Shown here: piece by piece, positions 1-8,568 of the stretch
How the letters are laid out: each line of letters opens with the position of its first letter
How positions within the stretch are numbered: position 1 is the stretch's first letter
Origin: Crocinitomicaceae bacterium
GTDB taxonomy: Bacteria > Bacteroidota > Bacteroidia > Flavobacteriales_D > Crocinitomicaceae
NCBI GenBank assembly: GCA_022448165.1
Contig: JAKVAS010000022.1
Span: 1 to 32,324 of the forward strand
Length of the DNA: 32,324 bases
Direction: 5' to 3'
The notes under the pieces: model-generated
Seen by the model: the letters and a program-made list of their open reading frames with translations, nothing else
Databases searched by the model: none
What the model was told of the DNA's origin: nothing
Program-made: the position numbers and the translations under genes

Positions 1-273
1 TATGTTATTTGGTCAAAAATAGAACGTAGATCATTTAGAAATAATACGCTTGAGGCGGATGAAGCATTAAATGGAAATATGGAAGGGATTAATAGGTTTG
101 GTGTAAGATCAACCCTAAGTTATTCTTATTCGATAACTCCAAAATGGCGGGTAGGGTTGAATTTAGGAATGAGGTTATCGACTACTTTTCAATCAGATTT
201 TTTAATTAAAGAAAACAATAGATTTCCAATTGATGGACAATTATACTTGAGAAGAACACTGTTATGGAGATGA
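1..273 (+). CDS. Outer-membrane beta-barrel protein, C-terminal part (5' end outside the window)
   Basis: The reading frame is open from base 1 to the TGA at 271-273, giving about 90 residues with no start of its own that must be used; the first ATG (79) is internal. The residues alternate aromatic/hydrophobic and polar (for example the RSTLSYSYSI and RVGLNLGMRL stretches), as in antiparallel strands of an outer-membrane barrel, and the protein ends on a short hydrophobic strand finishing LLWR. That suits the last strand of a Bacteroidota barrel (TonB-dependent-receptor-like or an outer membrane beta-barrel domain protein). The next gene starts inside its stop codon, so the two are probably co-transcribed and translationally coupled. 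The family cannot be fixed from this fragment. Confidence 0.7.
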   Translation, partial: YVIWSKIERRSFRNNTLEADEALNGNMEGINRFGVRSTLSYSYSITPKWRVGLNLGMRLSTTFQSDFLIKENNRFPIDGQLYLRRTLLWR

Positions 274-1358
274 AAAGAAATATAAAGCTGGAGAAAAGTG
301 CCCTTTGGTTAATATGTGTTTTGGTAATTAGCTTAACATCTTGTAAAAAAGATGAAGTTATGTTACCGGTGGAAAATGATCCTGTATTTCGTGTTGACGG
401 ACAGTTTGATGGGGAGAACCTGTCAATTGTTGCGGGGGATGATAATGCTTATATGCATACAGAAACGAAGGTATTGAATGGAGTAAATGTATTTTCTGGA
501 GATTTGAATGATGGAAATCTTTTTGTTAAGATGGGAGTTTATGATGGTAATTTGGATGTTCCTTCAAGCGATTTTTTGACACAGCTTCCGAATACTTTAA
601 GTTTCTCGAAAAACAATAATATGCCGTTGATTACTCTCCGAAAAGACTTGTTTTCAAACTGTAATTATATTTCTTCGATTAATTGGAAGGTAGATAACGT
701 TGATGTTGGCTCGAACAACTATAGTATTTATGAGCCTGGAAAGTACATGGTATGTGCTGACGTTACTTTTACGGATGGAACTAGCAATGAGCTATGTAAT
801 GAATTGATTTTGGGATATGATAAGCAAGGAGATTTTTCTATAAAGCCTTACTTGAGTTTAGATGGAATGTTGTCAGCATGGATAAGTGATAGCAGTTCTG
901 AAATAGAGAAAGTTCTTTGGTATCTGAATGGAGAGGAAGTTAGCAGCGATAGTGAGATGTCCTCACCAGTTGAGACTGGAGCGTATTTGTTACGAGTTGA
1001 TGTGTTTTTTGCAAATGGTGCTGTACGGTCTAAAGAAATGTTGATTGATGGGGGAAACATTGCTAATTATATAGACGATTTATCGTTTCTAGAGCAATTT
1101 ACAATTGGACCGCTGAATAGAGATTTCAACCTTTGGATTGAAGTTATTAAAGATGGTGTTTCGTATCATTCCGAAAATTCAAATAATGAATCAAAGTCAG
1201 TAACGATTGATGAAATTGAATATACTGGAGTGAATAGTCTTGGGAATAGAACCTATAGAATTAAAGCAAATGTTACCGCTACTCTATCCTCAAATATACA
1301 AGGTTACTCAGATAAACCGATCTCTTTTGATGTAGCGTTTGGTATCGAAATTCCTTAA
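270..1358 (+). CDS. Putative lipoprotein with two PKD/Ig-like domains
   Basis: I do not recognise a named family. The N-terminus is a lipoprotein signal: basic residues, a hydrophobic stretch LWLICVLVISL, then the lipobox LTSC followed by KKDE, typical of Bacteroidota lipoproteins. The mature part is Asp/Asn/Ser-rich. Two similar segments, near residues 138-180 and 212-260, share a W-x-V/L-(N/D)-x-x-x-V core and a G-x-Y-x-(V/L)-x-(A/V)-D-V-x-F strand, as in PKD/Ig-like beta-sandwich domains. ATG 270 overlaps the upstream stop as ATGA, which favours it; ATG 264 is an alternative two codons longer. It sits between a barrel protein and a T9SS cargo protein, so a surface-exposed or periplasmic accessory role is likely by inference only. 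Confidence 0.75.
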   Translation: MKRNIKLEKSALWLICVLVISLTSCKKDEVMLPVENDPVFRVDGQFDGENLSIVAGDDNAYMHTETKVLNGVNVFSGDLNDGNLFVKMGVYDGNLDVPSSDFLTQLPNTLSFSKNNNMPLITLRKDLFSNCNYISSINWKVDNVDVGSNNYSIYEPGKYMVCADVTFTDGTSNELCNELILGYDKQGDFSIKPYLSLDGMLSAWISDSSSEIEKVLWYLNGEEVSSDSEMSSPVETGAYLLRVDVFFANGAVRSKEMLIDGGNIANYIDDLSFLEQFTIGPLNRDFNLWIEVIKDGVSYHSENSNNESKSVTIDEIEYTGVNSLGNRTYRIKANVTATLSSNIQGYSDKPISFDVAFGIEIP

Positions 1359-1402
1359 AGTCTATCTTAATTATATACATTCTGCTCTAATTATATTAAA
1401 AT

Positions 1403-2488
1403 ATGCGTTTATTTATACTATGCTTTTTATTGGTTCCAGTTTTCTCATGGGGACAAATTACCTTAACAACTGCAGATTTTGCCAATGGTGGAGATACGGT
1501 TCGAATGAGTTTCACGACTGATCCTACAATTGATTACTCTTCAACAGGTGCCAATTATACATGGGATTTCTCAGGATTAGTTGCGGAAGAACAAGTTCTT
1601 CGTGATTTTAAAGATATGGGGCAAGCTTCGACACTTGTGAATTTTATGTTTGGAAGTTTTGCAGCTACAGAATATCAGGCGACATACTTTGCTGAATCAG
1701 AAGCTATTCCGTTGGATCAAATAGGAGGGTTTTTACCTGTAAACATTTCTGAGGTGAACATGATGACGAAGAATTCTGCAGATTCTATAACTTCTGTTGG
1801 GTTTTCTGTTGTGGTAGAAGGTACAGAGGTTCCATTTAAATCTGATACGATTGAAACACGTTATAAGTTCCCTGCAAATTATGGTGATGTGTATAGTTCT
1901 AGGGGTTATTCTAATATGGATCTTAATCCAATATCAAATTCTATTTGGAGACAGCACAGATTGCGTAATAGCAATATTGATGGGTGGGGAACAATAACTA
2001 CGCCGCTTGGAACATTTGATGCTTTAAGAATTCGACATGATATTCAAGAATCAGATTCATTGTTTTTTGAAATTTTAGGAACAGGAACATGGATACCTTT
2101 ACCAATTCCAAATAGTACGTTGTACGAATGGTGGGCACCTGGTGAGTTGGAACCTGTATTAAGAATTACAACAAATGATATTCTTGGTACGGAAACAGTC
2201 ACGGCAATTGAGTATAGAGATGCGTTTGATTCTGCCTTGGTTGAAATAAAAGAAACAGAATTAGCAGCAGTGCAATTGTACCCAAATCCGGTATCTAATG
2301 AATTGATACTTCAAAAAGTAAATGGAGCGCATTATGTGATTGTTAATTCTGCGGGAAAACGTGTGTTGAGCGGAGATGTAAGCAGTGATCGATTTGAGCT
2401 TAATGTTAGTCAATTACCAATTGGTGGATATCAATTAGTATTATCAGATGGTAGAAATATCAGTACGCAGACTTTCATAAAGAAGTAA
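1403..2488 (+). CDS. Secreted protein with T9SS type A C-terminal sorting domain
   Basis: Residues 1-18 form a Sec signal peptide (MRLFILCFLLVPVFSWG, cleavage before QITL). The central region of about 260 residues is a beta-rich domain I cannot assign; its opening, with YTWDFSGL near residue 50, resembles many uncharacterised Bacteroidota exported proteins. The last 70 residues are a type A sorting domain (Por_Secre_tail): the hallmark LYPNPVSNEL motif, a GKRVLSGDV-like middle strand, a LPIGGYQLVL strand and a terminal Lys-Lys. This domain directs export across the outer membrane by the type IX system and is normally removed on secretion or surface attachment. The gene begins 44 bases after the preceding lipoprotein gene and probably belongs to the same unit. 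The rnpB promoter begins immediately after its stop. Confidence 0.88.
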   Translation: MRLFILCFLLVPVFSWGQITLTTADFANGGDTVRMSFTTDPTIDYSSTGANYTWDFSGLVAEEQVLRDFKDMGQASTLVNFMFGSFAATEYQATYFAESEAIPLDQIGGFLPVNISEVNMMTKNSADSITSVGFSVVVEGTEVPFKSDTIETRYKFPANYGDVYSSRGYSNMDLNPISNSIWRQHRLRNSNIDGWGTITTPLGTFDALRIRHDIQESDSLFFEILGTGTWIPLPIPNSTLYEWWAPGELEPVLRITTNDILGTETVTAIEYRDAFDSALVEIKETELAAVQLYPNPVSNELILQKVNGAHYVIVNSAGKRVLSGDVSSDRFELNVSQLPIGGYQLVLSDGRNISTQTFIKK

Positions 2489-2492
2489 ACAC

Positions 2493-2500
2493 TACCTTTG
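2493..2500 (+). promoter_or_regulatory. Bacteroidota -7 promoter element (TAnnTTTG) for rnpB
   Basis: TACCTTTG matches the TAnnTTTG -7 consensus exactly and lies a few bases before the 5' strand of the RNase P P1 helix. A TTTC at 2473-2476, at a plausible -33 distance, lies inside the 3' end of the preceding gene. The element starts 4 bases after the TAA of that gene. Confidence 0.6.
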
Positions 2501-2503
2501 TAT

Positions 2504-2886
2504 AAAGGCAAATCAGTCTATCGCTTTTCATTTTGATGAGAAGAGGAAAGTCTGGGCAGCGTAGAGTACCGTGCTTCCTAACGGGAAGGGTTTGATTCTG
2601 AAAGGATTTGAATACAGAAAGTGCCGCAGAAAGGAAGACTACTTATCGGAACTTGTTGAAGATGAGAAAAGGTGAAAAGGTGAGGTAAGAGCTCACCGGT
2701 TTGTTGGTGACAACAAGCGCAAGGTAAACCTCACGGGCTGAAAAACCATGTAAACCCAGGATTGAGAATCACTCGTTCGATCTGGGAGGGTAGGTTGATG
2801 GACTTTAATTGTGAAATTAGGGCTAGATAAATGATAGACGTTACGCAGTTTGCGTGATTACAGAACCCGGCTTATGATTTGCCTTT
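2504..2886 (+). ncRNA. rnpB: RNase P RNA, bacterial type A
   Basis: This is the catalytic RNA that matures tRNA 5' ends. The universally conserved blocks are visible in order: GAGGAAAGTCTGGGC near 2543-2557, AGTGCCGCAGAAA near 2619-2631, the GAAAAGGTG...GGTAAGAGCTCACCG block near 2675-2700, a GGTAAACC segment near 2723, and AGATAAATGATAGACG followed by ACAGAACCCGGCTTA near 2825-2874. The ends are set by P1: AAAGGCAAATCA at 2504-2515 is the exact reverse complement of TGATTTGCCTTT at 2875-2886. The length of about 383 bases is normal. The 3' end overlaps the last codons of an antisense gene. Exact mature ends are inferred from P1 only. Confidence 0.93.
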
Positions 2887-3383
2887 TTATTTTTTCTTTG
2901 GATGAGATATGTTTTGATTAGCGATTCAAGATCAGGAACTTTTGTGCTACGGTTGCTTAGAACAAGAAATCTTCTTCGCTTTCCATCCATTACATAATTA
3001 ACAAAAGATAGTTGAGAAAGCCATATACACCTAGTTTTAGTACTTTGAAGACTTTCAATTGTTGTGACCTTACTATTTCGCCATAAATCTTGGAAAATGA
3101 TCATGTCACCTTTTATAGAGGCAAAACGAATTGTTTTGGCAGCCATGATGATTAGTGCTAAGATGGCTGTAGTCACGAATAGTATAGGGACGAGTTGTTT
3201 GAATTTTAGATCATAAATATGCCCTATCAAAAAGCTTGATACAATAAGTGTAATGGGGATGCCAAAAAGAATTAATTTAACTCGTTTTGTAAACGCACGA
3301 GTGTACAATCTAATCCCATTTTCAGAATTGGATGATGCATTCGATTGATAGAATGTAGAGGTTGTATTACCAGTGTTCATCAT
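2841..3383 (-). CDS. Hypothetical membrane protein with two transmembrane segments
   Basis: This 180-residue protein is not recognised as a named family. A polar Ser/Asn/Thr-rich N-terminus is followed by two membrane segments (about 37-56 and 63-82) separated by a very short loop. A roughly 75-residue soluble part follows, with a beta-rich pattern (SIKGDMIIFQDLWR, then KRRRFLVLSNR) reminiscent of the small PH-like domains that follow paired helices in bacterial membrane proteins. The tail is Lys/Asn-rich. The last 15 or so codons are antisense to the 3' end of rnpB, including its T-tract. It lies downstream of, and co-oriented with, the solute-binding lipoprotein gene, 68 bases apart. The ATG pair at the start leaves Met1 or Met2 open. 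Confidence 0.72.
   Translation of the reverse strand: MMNTGNTTSTFYQSNASSNSENGIRLYTRAFTKRVKLILFGIPITLIVSSFLIGHIYDLKFKQLVPILFVTTAILALIIMAAKTIRFASIKGDMIIFQDLWRNSKVTTIESLQSTKTRCIWLSQLSFVNYVMDGKRRRFLVLSNRSTKVPDLESLIKTYLIQRKNKKANHKPGSVITQTA
2875..2895 (+). terminator. rnpB: Probable rnpB terminator (P1 strand plus T-tract)
   Basis: The 3' strand of P1 runs directly into a T-tract (TTTTTATTTTTT at 2884-2895). The long P1 helix may therefore act as, or replace, the terminator stem. On the other strand these bases encode the Lys/Asn-rich tail of the antisense gene. Confidence 0.5.
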
Positions 3384-3451
3384 ATTTTCAGTAAAGAGGT
3401 TGCCTAAAAATGGCGATTTTTTTGTTTAAAAAGCAACTCTAACATGAAAAA

Positions 3452-4405
3452 TTATTTATTAATGTTGGTGTTAATTCTTTCTATACCAGTATGATACTGG
3501 ATTAGATCTTGGTTTGTGTATGTGTTCGGGGTGAAGGATTGTTTGTTGTCTAAGCTCATATTTATTCGAAAAAGGTGCAATTTTTCCGTTAATTGACCAT
3601 TGTATCCAGGGTTTCGATAAAAAGAAATAAACTCTTTTGCAACTGTGAAATTTTCAGCTTGCTTTACAATCGCCATGGTTCGAAGGTTGTAAAATGTACC
3701 GTTGCTTTTCCATTTTGGATAAGAAATCTGATTAAGAGAATTAAGAATAGTGTCTTTAGAAACATCGTAAAGTGAACTATATGTTCCTAAGCATAATAAG
3801 AGTGAGTCATTTGAGTAATCATCTATGTGTATTGTATGATTATTCCACTGTTTGGCCCATTCGTAAGTATCTACTTTGGACATCTCTTTCCTTAGTGGGC
3901 TCAAAAATGTCACCATCGAAGGGAAGTCGAGATTGTTTATATGTGCTAATTCAGTTAAGTCAGCATAGTCATCAATACTTGAAATTGTATCGGAATTGTA
4001 TCTAACTATAAAAGGGTCAATTCCAAAGCCAACATAGTTATACTTATAGGATATATAGCTTGTATCAAACTTTAGACTTTCAGCACAAGAGGATAATGGT
4101 TGTAAAATATTTTGTTTATGAACTCGAAGAACATTGTGAATGGAAGAGAGCATTAATATGTCTAGTCCAGAATTGTGGTCGGCATTTCTAATGAGGCCAA
4201 TAAGCTGATCAGTATTTATCTCTCGAATGATTAACCGTGCCTTTGACTGCGCTATAAATTGAGAGAATAATGCAGTGTCAGCTTGCGTTAGATAGTCCGA
4301 AGCGATAACTAATTCCTTACGCTCTTCTGGTCGCGCTGTTTCAACGTAACAAGACGTTAACAACCCTAAGGTGAATGAGAAAAGAATAATTGGAGTAAAA
4401 TGCAT
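3452..4405 (-). CDS. Periplasmic solute-binding-type lipoprotein (extracellular solute-binding protein family)
   Basis: The 317-residue product begins with a lipoprotein signal ending in the lipobox LTSC (Cys19), so it should be membrane-anchored. After it, KELVIASDYLTQADTALF is the first strand-helix of a type 2 periplasmic binding fold. LDILMLSSIHNVLRV and the VGFGIDPFIVRYNSD strand match the way Fbp/SBP family 1 and 6 proteins pass between lobes, and a NLRTMAIVKQAENFTVAKEFISF segment matches the usual 'nature of the ligand-gating helix' region near the C-terminus. Those families bind iron, thiamine, polyamines or sugars; the ligand cannot be read here. No ABC permease or ATPase lies next to it, which is unusual for this fold. 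Divergent from the HEAT-like gene. Confidence 0.7.
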   Translation of the reverse strand: MHFTPIILFSFTLGLLTSCYVETARPEERKELVIASDYLTQADTALFSQFIAQSKARLIIREINTDQLIGLIRNADHNSGLDILMLSSIHNVLRVHKQNILQPLSSCAESLKFDTSYISYKYNYVGFGIDPFIVRYNSDTISSIDDYADLTELAHINNLDFPSMVTFLSPLRKEMSKVDTYEWAKQWNNHTIHIDDYSNDSLLLCLGTYSSLYDVSKDTILNSLNQISYPKWKSNGTFYNLRTMAIVKQAENFTVAKEFISFYRNPGYNGQLTEKLHLFRINMSLDNKQSFTPNTYTNQDLIQYHTGIERINTNINK

Positions 4406-4481
4406 GATGTAAAGATAATACTTAGGTAGAAGAAGTGTCCATCTTGATTTGTTAAAATCAATTTGTGTTCCAGAATATCCC

Positions 4482-4489
4482 TATCTTTG
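4482..4489 (+). promoter_or_regulatory. TAnnTTTG promoter element that decides the start of the HEAT-like gene
   Basis: TATCTTTG matches the Bacteroidota -7 consensus, with a TTTG at 4462-4465 (16-base spacer) as a possible -33 element. It lies downstream of the ATG at 4463, so that upstream start would not be on the transcript; ATG 4505 follows at a normal distance. Confidence 0.6.
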
Positions 4490-4504
4490 CCGAAAATTAT
4501 CAAA

Positions 4505-5053
4505 ATGGCGGAAAAGAAGCAAACACAAAAGTTGACGAAAATTTTGGAAGATCTTAATTCTGATGATGTAAAGAAAGTTTCAAAGGGAATTAAGGCGTTA
4601 GAGGCACATGGTAATGCGTCAATGATAAAGCCTTTGGCAGATTTGCTTTTAAAAGGTGTTTCAGAGAAAAATGAAGGTGAAATTATCGAGCTATTGAGTT
4701 GCCTGAAAGATACTACGGTTGTAGTGGAAGTTATGGATGTTTTGGAAGAAGAGAAGTATCTGCCTATTAGACAAATAATTCTTTCGACAATATGGAATAC
4801 AAAAGTTGACTTCAGTAATTATATTGACACTTTTGTAGAAATTGCTGTAAAAGGAAACTTCATGGAATCACTAGATTGTTTAACAATTATAGAAAACCTT
4901 GAAGGCCCATTTATGGAAGAAGATATTTTAGAGTCTCAATTGCACCTAAAAACGTACATGGAGTCTACAGAAACTAAAGATGAGCAAAAAGCCCATATTC
5001 TAAGTGAGATTGCATTAAAACTTAAAGAAATAAATATGTCCTTAATGGACTAG
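4505..5053 (+). CDS. HEAT/ARM-repeat-like protein
   Basis: This 182-residue cytoplasmic protein has no signal or membrane segment and is rich in Lys, Glu and Leu. It is a series of amphipathic helix pairs: DVKKVSKGIKALEAHGNASMI then KPLADLLLKG, followed by EIIELLSCLKD/VVEVMDVLEE and PIRQIILSTIW. This is the helical-hairpin pattern of HEAT-type repeats, with about three repeats, and such proteins usually act as binding scaffolds. The 4463 ATG of the same frame would add 14 residues but precedes the promoter element, so 4505 is chosen. Its stop overlaps the stop of sufD on the other strand. A direct role with the Suf proteins is possible but not shown. Confidence 0.82.
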   Translation: MAEKKQTQKLTKILEDLNSDDVKKVSKGIKALEAHGNASMIKPLADLLLKGVSEKNEGEIIELLSCLKDTTVVVEVMDVLEEEKYLPIRQIILSTIWNTKVDFSNYIDTFVEIAVKGNFMESLDCLTIIENLEGPFMEEDILESQLHLKTYMESTETKDEQKAHILSEIALKLKEINMSLMD

Positions 5054-6312
5054 TCGATGTTCCAGCCAAATCGAGAGCGAAGAATGTTTGAAGTGAAACT
5101 CAAGACTGCCTCGTTCTCTACTTTTTCAAGTACATCTCCGATAAATGCTGATACCATTAAATGGCGAGCAGATTTTTCAGAAAGTCCTCGAGCACGTAAG
5201 TAAAATACAGCCTCTTCATCCAACTGTCCGGTTGTAGAACCATGTGAGCATTTTACATCATCTGCATAAATCTCTAATTCAGGTTTCGAATTAACTGTAG
5301 AGTTGTCGGATAATAAAACGTTTCCATTTGATTGAAATGCATTGATTTTTTGCGCGTCTTTACGTACAAATACCTTTCCGTTAAATACTGCTGTTGACTG
5401 ATCATCAATTACTCCCTTGTATAGCTCGTTAGACTCGCAATTAGGGACTTTATGGTCCACGACAGTGTGATTGTCTACATGTTGCTTTTCTTTCAAGAGG
5501 TAAGCTCCATTCAAGTTACTAGTACAGTTTTGACCGTTAACATTAATATTTAGGTTGTTGCGTACTAAAGATCCATTTAATGTAAGAGTATTGATCGTAA
5601 ACGTAGAATCTTTTTCTTGGTCAATTTGTTCGGTACTGATATGAAAGTTTCCTTGATCTTCAGATTGAACCTTATCAATGGTTAAGAAAGCATTTTCCCC
5701 AACGAAAGCTTCTGTTACATTGTTTGCAAAAGATTTCTCAGCATTTTCAGAAAAGAATCCTTGAATAATGGATGCTTTTGAAAACGCTCCAGCTTTAACA
5801 ATCGTTCTAAAGTTAGAGATTGTTTGATTTCCCTCTAGGATGTGCAGGATTTGAATCGTACGGTTGACAATTGACTTGTTTGGAATATCAATCAATACCC
5901 CATCATTTAGAAAATTGGTATTAATTGCATTAAACAATTCTCCTTCAATTTTTAAATTACTCTTAGGGAGTTCTGAAGAATCACAGTCGGAGAGTTTCTT
6001 AATTGAAAAACCCTGGTAATCATCAGTGTTCGAAAGCTCACTTGAATAATGTCCATTTACGAATACTAATGTAAATGCATCTGAATCAATGTTGTAATTA
6101 GCAATTGAAGTCAATGATGACTTTTCATTCGAAAAATTAATTTTTCCTATTTTCGCTAATCGCGTATATTTCCATGCTTCAATACGAGTTGTAGGAAGCT
6201 TTGTGGTGGAAATTGTTTCTTGAGCTTTTATACCCGCTTCTTGATTTAAATAAATCGAAGAAGGAGTAAGCCCTGAGATAAATTCTTGTTTTGTATCAGC
6301 CACGATATTCAT
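5050..6312 (-). CDS. sufD: Fe-S cluster assembly protein SufD
   Basis: SufD partners SufB and SufC in the SufBC2D scaffold that builds Fe-S clusters in the cytosol. The 420-residue length fits the family. The N-terminal helical region contains TRIEAWKYTRLAKI, the typical 'R-x-E-x-W-K-Y-T' of SufD. A long right-handed beta-helix core follows, and the C-terminal helical part carries the conserved ADDVKCSHGSTTGQLDEEAVFYLRARG segment (written here as three blocks: ADDVKCSHG, STTGQLDEE, AVFYLRARG) with the conserved His of the SufBD interface. It is the last gene of the sufA-B-C-D unit, 14 bases after sufC. Its stop (TAG) shares the palindrome CTAG with the convergent HEAT-like gene. No sufS or sufE follows, unlike many Bacteroidota. 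Confidence 0.96.
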   Translation of the reverse strand: MNIVADTKQEFISGLTPSSIYLNQEAGIKAQETISTTKLPTTRIEAWKYTRLAKIGKINFSNEKSSLTSIANYNIDSDAFTLVFVNGHYSSELSNTDDYQGFSIKKLSDCDSSELPKSNLKIEGELFNAINTNFLNDGVLIDIPNKSIVNRTIQILHILEGNQTISNFRTIVKAGAFSKASIIQGFFSENAEKSFANNVTEAFVGENAFLTIDKVQSEDQGNFHISTEQIDQEKDSTFTINTLTLNGSLVRNNLNINVNGQNCTSNLNGAYLLKEKQHVDNHTVVDHKVPNCESNELYKGVIDDQSTAVFNGKVFVRKDAQKINAFQSNGNVLLSDNSTVNSKPELEIYADDVKCSHGSTTGQLDEEAVFYLRARGLSEKSARHLMVSAFIGDVLEKVENEAVLSFTSNILRSRFGWNID

Positions 6313-6326
6313 ACTATATGTTTCGT

Positions 6327-7079
6327 TTAGTGCGCTAATTCTTCTTTAATCCAATCGTATCCTTTTTCTTCCAACTCTAAGGCGAGCTCTTTAGGACCCG
6401 ATTTCACAATTTTTCCGTCATACAGTACATGAACGAAATCAGGAACTATATAGTCCAATAAACGTTGGTAGTGTGTAATCACAATTGTTGCGTTTTTATC
6501 TGATTTTAAAGTGTTTACACCGTTTGCAACAATACGTAAAGCATCAATGTCTAATCCAGAATCAGTCTCATCTAAAATAGATAATTTCGGCTCTAACATC
6601 GCCATTTGGAATATCTCGTTACGTTTCTTCTCACCACCAGAGAACCCTTCGTTGACACTACGAGAAGCCAATTTTGCATCCAATTCAACTAAAGCAGATT
6701 TTTCACGAACTCTCGCCATGAATTCTTTTGCAGAGAGCTGTTCTTCTCCTCTATACTCTTTGATTTCATTTAAAGCCGTACGCAAAAAGTTAATGTTTGA
6801 AACTCCTGGGATTTCAACAGGATATTGGAATGCAAGAAACAATCCTTCGCGTGCACGATCTTCGGGATTCATTTCTACTAAGTCCTCCCCATCAAAATCT
6901 ACAGATCCTTCTGTAACTTCGTATTCGTCACGTCCAGCAAGAACAGAGGCAAGTGTACTTTTACCAGCTCCGTTAGGGCCCATGATTGCGTGTACTTCTC
7001 CGGCCTTAACTTCAAGGTTCAATCCTTTGAGTATTTCTTTGCCTTCGATATTGGCATGTAAATTCTTAATTGTTATCAC
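6327..7079 (-). CDS. sufC: Fe-S cluster assembly ATPase SufC
   Basis: SufC is the ABC-type ATPase that drives conformational change in the SufBC2D scaffold; it is cytosolic and not a transporter. The 250 residues show a complete nucleotide-binding domain: Walker A GPNGAGKST (34-42), the Suf-specific Q-loop region FLAFQYPVEIPGV (81-93), the signature SGGEKKR (147-153), Walker B LSILDE (166-171) followed by the D-loop DSGLD, and the H-loop in IVITHYQRLL. The EKKRNE extension of the signature is diagnostic of SufC among ABC ATPases. It lies 24 bases after sufB and 14 before sufD, in one operon. Confidence 0.97.
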   Translation of the reverse strand: MITIKNLHANIEGKEILKGLNLEVKAGEVHAIMGPNGAGKSTLASVLAGRDEYEVTEGSVDFDGEDLVEMNPEDRAREGLFLAFQYPVEIPGVSNINFLRTALNEIKEYRGEEQLSAKEFMARVREKSALVELDAKLASRSVNEGFSGGEKKRNEIFQMAMLEPKLSILDETDSGLDIDALRIVANGVNTLKSDKNATIVITHYQRLLDYIVPDFVHVLYDGKIVKSGPKELALELEEKGYDWIKEELAH

Positions 7080-7103
7080 GTGTTCTACTATTAATTCGTT
7101 AAT

Positions 7104-8558
7104 CTATCCAACAGACCCTTCAAGGCTGATGGTTAATAATTTTTGTGCCTCCACGGCAAACTCCATTGGAAGTTGATTCAAAACTTCTTTACAATATCCG
7201 TTAACGATTAAGCCAATTGCTTTTTCCTCGCTGATTCCTCTTTGTAAACAATAAAATATTTGATCTTCTCCAATTTTCGAAGTTGTAGCTTCATGCTCAA
7301 TTTTTGCAGAGCTATTCTTACACTCAATATATGGGAACGTATGTGCTCCAGATTCATCTGTCATTAAAAGGGAGTCACACTGCGAGAAATTACGCGCATT
7401 TTGAGCACTCTTATGGATTTGAACTAGTCCACGATATGAGTTTTGTGATTTCCCAGCAGAAATCCCTTTCGAGATAATCGTACTCTTAGTGTTTTTACCT
7501 AAGTGGATCATTTTTGTACCGGTATCCGCTTGTTGATAATTATTGGTAACAGCTACAGAGTAGAACTCACCAACAGAATTATCTCCTTTTAAGATACATG
7601 ATGGGTATTTCCAAGTTACCGCAGAACCAGTTTCTACTTGGGTCCAAGAAATTTTTGCATTTCGCTCACAAATTCCGCGTTTTGTGACAAAGTTGAAAAT
7701 TCCACCAATACCATCTTTATCTCCAGGGTACCAGTTTTGAACTGTAGAATATTTTATTTCAGCGTTTTCCTTTGATACTAACTCGACTACTGCGGCATGT
7801 AATTGATTTTCGTCACGTTGCGGAGCAGTACAGCCTTCTAAATAAGAAACGTAAGAACCTTCATCGGCAACTACTAATGTACGTTCAAATTGTCCTGTCC
7901 CTCCTTCATTGATTCGGAAATAAGTTGATAATTCCATTGGGCAGCGAACACCTTTTGGAATATAACAAAATGATCCGTCTGTAAATACAGCGCTATTAAG
8001 AGCTGCGTAGAAATTATCTTGAGTAGGAACAACGGTTCCCATATGTTTTCTTACTAGTTCCGGATGATCCTTGACTGCTTCTGAAAATGAACAAAAGATA
8101 ATCCCCAATTCGGCTAGCTTATCTTTAAATGAAGTGGCAACAGAAACAGAGTCCATTACAAAATCAACCGCCACGCTTGTCCCTGTGAGACGTTTTTGCT
8201 CCTCCATTGAAATCCCCAATTTTTTCATGGTTTCTTTCATTTCAGGATCTACATCATCCCAACTCTCATATTTCTTTGATTGCTTAGGTGCTGAATAATA
8301 GGTGATATCCTGAAAGTCTGGTTTGGTGTAATGTACATGTGCCCATTCGGGTTCAGTCATTTTTTTCCACACGTTAAAAGCATTCAGTCGAAAGTCCAAT
8401 AACCATTTAGGTTCCTCTTTCTTTGCTGAAATAAATCGAATGATATCTTCATTCAACCCTTTCGGTGCTTTATCAGACTCAATATCAGTAGTAAAACCAA
8501 ATTTATACTCTTGATCTTTTAAATCTTCAGCTAATTCGTCTTCTGTGTAATTTGACAT
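7104..8558 (-). CDS. sufB: Fe-S cluster assembly protein SufB
   Basis: SufB is the scaffold subunit on which nascent clusters form. The 484 residues from [12 protein letters not shown] match the usual family length (about 480). Recognisable blocks are [21 protein letters not shown], split here as GSFCYIPKG and [12 protein letters not shown], then the [20 protein letters not shown] region, the [19 protein letters not shown] core, and the C-terminal [20 protein letters not shown] block. The frame stays open 24 codons upstream, but a start there would overlap sufA. ATG 8558 is preceded at once by AGAAGGG and gives the standard N-terminus. It sits 10 bases after the sufA-like gene and is second in the operon. 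Confidence 0.96.
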   Translation of the reverse strand: MSNYTEDELAEDLKDQEYKFGFTTDIESDKAPKGLNEDIIRFISAKKEEPKWLLDFRLNAFNVWKKMTEPEWAHVHYTKPDFQDITYYSAPKQSKKYESWDDVDPEMKETMKKLGISMEEQKRLTGTSVAVDFVMDSVSVATSFKDKLAELGIIFCSFSEAVKDHPELVRKHMGTVVPTQDNFYAALNSAVFTDGSFCYIPKGVRCPMELSTYFRINEGGTGQFERTLVVADEGSYVSYLEGCTAPQRDENQLHAAVVELVSKENAEIKYSTVQNWYPGDKDGIGGIFNFVTKRGICERNAKISWTQVETGSAVTWKYPSCILKGDNSVGEFYSVAVTNNYQQADTGTKMIHLGKNTKSTIISKGISAGKSQNSYRGLVQIHKSAQNARNFSQCDSLLMTDESGAHTFPYIECKNSSAKIEHEATTSKIGEDQIFYCLQRGISEEKAIGLIVNGYCKEVLNQLPMEFAVEAQKLLTISLEGSVG

Positions 8559-8568
8559 CCCTTCTCTA

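Noticed and set aside
4463-4504. 14-residue N-terminal extension of the HEAT-like protein
   Set aside because: The start precedes the TATCTTTG promoter element, and the added residues look unlike the rest.
6511-7176. 221-codon open frame on the plus strand over sufC
   Set aside because: It is antisense to a gene with complete ABC motifs and shows no recognisable domain.
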